Under the pieces are notes generated by a model. That model did no database searches and was not told where the DNA came from. It saw nothing but the letters and a program-made list of their open reading frames with translations. The translations under genes and the position numbers were made by a program. Below, piece by piece: positions 58,310-64,000 of a stretch of DNA of 64,000 nt (positions within the stretch are counted from its first letter, which is position 1; each line of letters starts with the position of its first letter). Source of the stretch: Gnetum montanum (Eukaryota; Streptophyta; Gnetopsida; Gnetales; Gnetaceae); contig MNCI01015613.1 of NCBI GenBank assembly GCA_015680685.1, positions 62,001 to 126,000 of the forward strand. The letters are read 5' to 3'.

Positions 58310-59340
58310 ATTTTAGGTATGTATGGATGCATTTAGCATGTGGAAAACTAATGCTTAGTGCCTCAATAAATCCTATTGATACTATCTGTAATACCTCTAA
58401 ATTAACTTTAGAGCTAGATAATCAATCTAGGGGCATTATAGAAAATATCAGTAGGATTCATTAATGATGAATATGTTACTAATATTAGCAAGGTAGTTAT
58501 TTGGTTGAATTTACCTTCAATCTAGGGTATTATAATTAGTATCAATAGGGATCATTAACAACATTATTTATAACAAGGTAACTAGTTTAAAAATGACTAG
58601 TAAGTTATCTAGGTTGACTTTGAAGTTGAACCATGAATCTAATAGCATTGTAGTCAATATTAGATTTATCTAGGATGGAAATGACTTGCTAGGATGTAGG
58701 ATAACTATAGGGTTGATATTTCCAATAATGTAACCCAATAATTAATCTTGACATGCATGAGGATTCTGCCTAACTATTATTGTTTTCTTGCATTATGGTT
58801 TGCCTAAATAAGTAAATTATTACACTAAATAATCCTTAATGAATAGTTAGGTTAGTATCTACCTTATTATTATTGCAAATATCTAATGCTAGAAACCTTA
58901 TAAAAATATAATATGAACCTAGGAAAAATCATAAGTTGATGGTAGGAATTAATGGTAATGTTAATAATATTAATTAATAGTTTGGTTAATTAGTATTTGC
59001 TATTGAATTTAATAGTATGTTTTACAACATAGGCCTCACCTTTCAGCTTGCTCTAGGCGGTATCAAGATAATTTCCTTTACTCTAAAGGCATTCTAACCC
59101 TCCCTTTATGTATTTCATGTATATCTTAATTAGGAGGCTTTGATAGAGATTCTTGGTAACATTGGAAATGGTAGATCATAGTGTGCTACAAGACTATTAG
59201 AGATTAAGGATGCTTTAAACATAAAGGATTCAAGTATTGTTGCATTTTTAGAGCCATGTTGTGGATTTGTAAATGGTCCTTGTGGCTCACTTATGTATCT
59301 TTTATACCTTGTACATTAAGAATTTATACTTAAGATGTTG
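58310..59340. repeat. Dispersed repeat R2, copy 2
   Basis: Shares an ordered block series with 24960-25830 (ATTTTAGGTATGTATGGATG, GGTATCAAGATAATTTCC, ATGTATTTCATGTATAT, TAGGAGGCTTTGATAG, GTTGTGGATTTGTAAATGG). No coding capacity. Confidence 0.65.
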
Positions 59341-62300
59341 GAATAATAGTGCACCGATTTTCAATAAATTATTTAATCTATATGGCTTTTTCAAGTATGA
59401 ATACTAGTTTATAAGTTTCATACTTGGTGATTTAAGTTTTGCATATGGAATATATGGATTTATAAGGATCTTAATCATGCATCTTAATATGGATCCTACC
59501 AATAATGACCAATAAGATTATATTATATAAAATGCAATGCAATCCAATCGTAAGCTTCAAAGATAATATTAAGGGAATTACTAACAAAATTCATGTATGC
59601 TGTTGTGTTCAAGAAATATAAAATTAGTTATAATAAATAATATAATGAGAACTCATGTTTCCATGGTGAGGAGTTGAAAATTTATTTATAATCTTATATT
59701 TTATAATTTTTATGAACTTTTAAATATAAGATTAAAATGATAAATAATGCACATGCATTGTAATGCCTTATGGGATAAACATAATTTTCACAATCATGTA
59801 CAAGTGTTGTAATCCCTTAGGATAGGTGCAACACCATACATAGAGAGTAATAAATGGATCCTAATTACAATCTCAATGGCCCAACATCATGCCATATAGT
59901 TGTAACATTTTTATATAAAGAGGAATCATCATAGCTTAATGTAATGGGACTATAATAAATTATTTTTGTATTTCATGTTTTAAGATATCCAAAATAAAAC
60001 AAAGTGAAAACAATGAGCTTTATTCACTATGAAAATAATTGATTCCACATTAACCAAATGGTTTCAAGCTATGTAAGCTAGGTATCACTCTGATAGAGTT
60101 TAGCCATACTTGCAAAAGTGATGACTCAAAATACACATGGAAGAAAATCAACTTACATAAGGGATGGGTGCTCTTCATACAAACTAGATACGAAAATCCT
60201 AAATGAAATGAATGGTATTTCTATTATATGTATGAAAGCTTATCCTAGGTATTTATATTTCTTACAAAGTAACGACAAAAATTTATCAATGCCCAGGCAT
60301 CAATGAATATCTATTAACATAGTCCAAGCTAATTCTAGTTATATTGTAGGTGAAGTGGATCAAACCAAGCTAGGCAGGAGGTGTGTTAGTACCATTGTAT
60401 TAACATAGGTTGTGCAGTAATGTATGATACTCAGTACATTATCCCCTTTTTCATACCCTAAGATGCTAGTTCTAAATGAAAGTTGAAACATTAGGGGACA
60501 TGTCAAAAGGACCTTAGAACACCTAAACAAAAATAGAAATATTATAAGAAACTTAGGAGATGCACACAGCCCAAAAGTATAATAGAGAAGGGGAGGGTGC
60601 ATGCCTAAGAGATACAAACATCAATGAAACATGCTAAAGCTACAAACATAGGGTATGTGGAATACTTCCTAAATCCAAGGCTTATAATAGACATACAAAA
60701 TATCATTAGATGTCTCATCATTTCTATATGACTAAGTTAAGATAGTCTCATAGATTTAAAATTTGAAATACAAAAATAGGGACTAGACACATAATAAGAT
60801 CAATAAAGAGAAATTACAAATGTACAAATAACTTTGACCTAAGAAGCATTACAAAATTGAAACTCTAAGAAGAGGAGCGAAGGGATAATGGTTGATAAGA
60901 AAAGTCTGGTGGCATGCTTGAAAATGTAAAGATGTCTAAGGCTTGATGGAAATATCTCATAAATATTTTGGCTCATACTTAGGTGCTAGTTTTTTTTCAT
61001 GCCCCTTATTTATCATTTAGGCATTTGATTCATTTACTTCTAGATCTGCTAGTGTTCTTCTAGTAAAGTCAATAGATGTTATCTTCTTATGGTTCACAAA
61101 CTAGCATTTATGATCTTCTAATTAATTTTTTCATGAGCCTTAAGTATGCATAGTACACCTAACTATTATGTTGGACTACAACAGTGATAAATATCATGTG
61201 AGATCTTTAAGTATTAAATTACTATTTAAAGAATCATGCATGAAAACAACAGTAAGTATAATTACCAAAGAAAACATGAATAATAAAATCATAGTTAAAT
61301 GCTAAAGATATACATAAGTATAATGAATAACATATGAGTGAATTAAAGAATACATGTACAACTATGCATGTCCCCCCTGATTAAGTTACAAGATACTAGC
61401 CTTGAATAACATGAATTAAATACATATACTAAAGAGCACAAGCATAACAAATAAAGCTTGAAAGGTAGGAATCAACAAGAACATGTTTGTCTCATATTCT
61501 AGATAAACCAATAGACTCTAAAATGTATGATATAATTAATTTAATAGAAAAGGTATACAAGAACATTATGTATGAAAAAATTAGAAGTCCAATCCATAAT
61601 CAAATAAATAGCCAATGAATAGATGTGGAAAGAAATATTCTTCATGAAACCATTAGCCTCATCACATGGTAACAATACAAGCAAAAGAATAATTGAGTGT
61701 CGTATGTCATTCATGCACTACCATGATTAGAAGATATGCCTGAGCTCACTCAATGCCAAGCCACCAATGATTCACAAGTGAGTTCACCCCATAGCAAGAA
61801 CCCAATTTTCTTGATCTTGTGAAGCTTATTAATGAAACACCCATGGATTCTCAACAACTATTGAGACAATAGTATAATATCTAAATTTGTCCCATTAGAT
61901 GATCAAATCTCATTCTCCATTTCACTTGATCAACTTCTTGGCACACATAACAATGCAAAGAATGGAAGGAAGAGATGAAGAATGAAAGATGGATAAGAGA
62001 GAGAAGGTGAAGTGAAATATCATTGACACCACAAGTAATCATTCAATTAGAGCATGGAAGCATGTGAGAATATCCTACATCCTGTGATTGGTCCACTATC
62101 ACATTCCTTCACTGCTACTCATCTACATGGTTGAATAAACCTCCAAGTCATCCTTTCAAATGCAAGATCATAATTTTTACTATTGCTACCATATAAACTT
62201 GATTGTTATGTAGTCTAATCATTTGTAAACGAAAACTAAGATAATGTGCTATAGATCATCTAGAAGTCAAATTTCTAGTTTGGTTTTCTTCCATCCATAC

Positions 62301-63666
62301 ACATGCACAACATGATCCCTAAATTTTACTTTACTAGAAACCTCTTATTGATTCCTCTAGTTGTATTAATAAATCCTATTTCTAATAGTCATTAGATTGC
62401 CATGACTAAGAAATTGAGATTTCAATGATAGAATATTATCATGTTTTGGATCAAGGGTTATGATTCCTAGTAGTAAATGAATTTAATAATTAGGTCAAAG
62501 TATCATTTAATGTAACCAATGTTTACTAAGAGAGAGATTTCTAAGCCTTAATGCTCATGGGTAGAGATGAATAGGATATTATCTTAGACTATTACATTTG
62601 GAAGTCAAGTGATCTAGATAATAGGTTAAATGTAAGATATACTTATATGGGTATTTGTACAACCTCTCATTTTGATCTTACCAAAACAATTGTAAGATTG
62701 GTCTAGGATGGTAATAATACCAATTTATGTGAATCGATGAGGTTTTTATCATAGTAACCTTCCCATTTCCTTCTATTCTGATCATTATTATTTTATTTTA
62801 TTTTTATATTTTTCTTTCTTTTCATATTTTTTTCACCTTTTCTTTCTTTCATAAGAAGAAGGTTTTCTTAATAGCTCTTTAGAATTTTGGGCAAGATTGG
62901 AGTGTCAAATTACCACCTAGAATCTTGGACTTGCATGAACATGAGATTTCATCCTTTATCATAGGACACACATAGGTCCATAAAATCATGAACCTCTTTG
63001 AATTAGAGTGGTCAAGAATGACATGCACGTGTACCTTGGTTTAATCACATTTATCAAATCCATCTAGTAATTACAAGGATCTTCAATGATATACCCTTTT
63101 CTTTCTAGTGACCAAGCACTATTCCAAGATTCTCAAGCTCATGCCTTAAGGTGCAGACCCACCACCTACCCATGGTTCTAGTAGCATTAGTTTGAACAAC
63201 TCATATATTAAATTCTAACTTCCCATTGAATCTTAGCCTAGTTCACTAGTGTTGAATAAAAAAAAACTAGGTGGATGAATTTTGTTACATGGGAATTCCT
63301 TCGATCAGTACTTCACTTTGAATCCATTTAGCACTCTCACATTATCATCACATCTATAACTTATACATTCATCATTGGTTTATTGAATCATCATTCATAA
63401 ATCACATTAGTTAGTTTTTCCAGACATATATAAACAAACTTAAAGTAAAGAAAATATCATGAAAGATTAATCATTAATATAAAAAATATAAAACTATAAA
63501 CTAAACACATCCAACTTTATTAAAACACACAATATAATAGTATAAAATAAAAAAATTAATATGGAATAGAGTAATTCCTTCTTTATGACTAATCCATGTC
63601 AATCATCTGATAGGCCATTAAGGGTATAATACAGGATTGATCATTATGTATGTTTAGAAGAAAAAA
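59341..63666. other. AT-rich DNA without recognisable genes
   Basis: Frames 60118-60306 (+) and 60360-60617 (-) have no domain. A C-rich run at 61371-61378 (minus strand AGGGGGGAC) could be the polypurine tract of the minus-strand element whose pol tail lies at 63667, but no LTR pair was found. Confidence 0.45.
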
Positions 63667-64000
63667 TTATTCTTGGTAGTGCTTCAAGTATTGCCCATTG
63701 ATAAAGAAAATCTTACCTAGATCATATAGATAATAAATATGTGTTACACTAGACTGGTGACTAGTGTGAATGATGTAGAATTATCCTCATTAAAATTGAA
63801 ACTTTTCCAAATGGAACAAGTGATGGATTAAAATAGAGAACCTCATCTCCAAGTTTGAAATTAATTTTGTACAAACATCATGACAAGCGTTGGTGTAGGA
63901 ATTTTCTAACTCATTACATATCAAGGTGATTCTATGATTCTCATTGAAAAGATTGAGATTAACCAACCTCTATTTTTATGTAAAATATAAGGTTATTTCA
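63667..64000 (-). pseudogene. C-terminal end of a gypsy (Athila-like) integrase, partial
   Basis: On the minus strand FKLGDEVLYFNPSLVPFGK and, in another frame, YLYDLGKIFFINGQYLKHYQ followed by a stop at 63667-63669. F-K-x-G-D-x-V-L-x-F-N and the final V-N-G-Q-x-L-K-x-Y are the usual last motifs of Athila-type integrases. The remainder of pol would lie beyond the right edge of the window. Frame changes show decay. Confidence 0.68.

Noticed and set aside
61368-61382. Polypurine tract and LTR start for the right-edge element
   Set aside because: The minus-strand G run fits, but no LTR partner or terminal inverted repeat could be found in the window, so it is not called.

Overview
The window looks like a repeat-dominated stretch of a large seed-plant nuclear genome, plausibly a gymnosperm such as a conifer. 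This is an inference from very low gene density, several old Ty3/gypsy LTR retrotransposons full of stops, AT-rich degraded intergenic DNA and one plant-specific AP2/ERF gene. The only gene that looks intact is that single-exon AP2/ERF transcription factor at 52726-53313 (+). Single N bases and one 394-N gap mark assembly joins, and two of these joins carry exact duplications that look artificial.

Layout. (1) 1-14110: remains of Tat/Ogre-type Ty3/gypsy retrotransposon(s) on the minus strand. In minus-strand order these are gag (about 12907-10073), protease (10048-9413), then about 4.8 kb of other sequence, then RT, RNase H, a second (archaeal-type) RNase H and integrase (about 4560-812). The 4.8 kb between protease and RT holds a plus-strand, TATA-preceded, apparently intron-containing ORF ('ORF-X', 5727-8629). 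Its 5' part occurs again in inverted orientation upstream of gag (14110-13490). Three tandem arrays (553-793, 4683-5010, 8763-9053) are built of small dyads whose arms change together. (2) 14850-20880: an Athila-type element on the plus strand, with pol, a long 3' UTR and a 3' LTR but no 5' LTR, gag or protease. (3) 20881-33191: AT-rich DNA with degraded dispersed repeats and no convincing gene. (4) 33192-40336: a complete but non-autonomous Athila-type element with both LTRs, a tRNA-Asp-type primer site, a probable 5-bp target duplication, gag and protease, but pol deleted. (5) 41694-42119: two tRNA-like SINEs side by side, each with its own target duplication. (6) 42254-48858: a chromovirus-like Ty3/gypsy element on the minus strand with both LTRs, a tRNA-iMet-type primer site, and degenerate gag, protease, RT, RNase H and integrase. 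(7) 52097-53582: the AP2/ERF gene with TATA box and polyadenylation signal. (8) 55128-64000: more dispersed repeats, an LTR-like promoter next to the assembly gap, and at the right edge the tail of another minus-strand gypsy pol.

The most interesting signal is structural. Three unrelated element families each carry clusters of short dyad-symmetric motifs in non-coding regions. In two of them (the Tat arrays and the Athila 3' UTR hairpins) the two arms differ between copies in a compensating way, which suggests that the pairing itself, in RNA or as a dimeric binding site, is maintained. The Athila LTRs carry CG-rich GATATC palindromes, including a perfect 26-bp palindrome. The chromovirus LTRs carry about a dozen AGATGTCT/AGACATCT motifs in both orientations.
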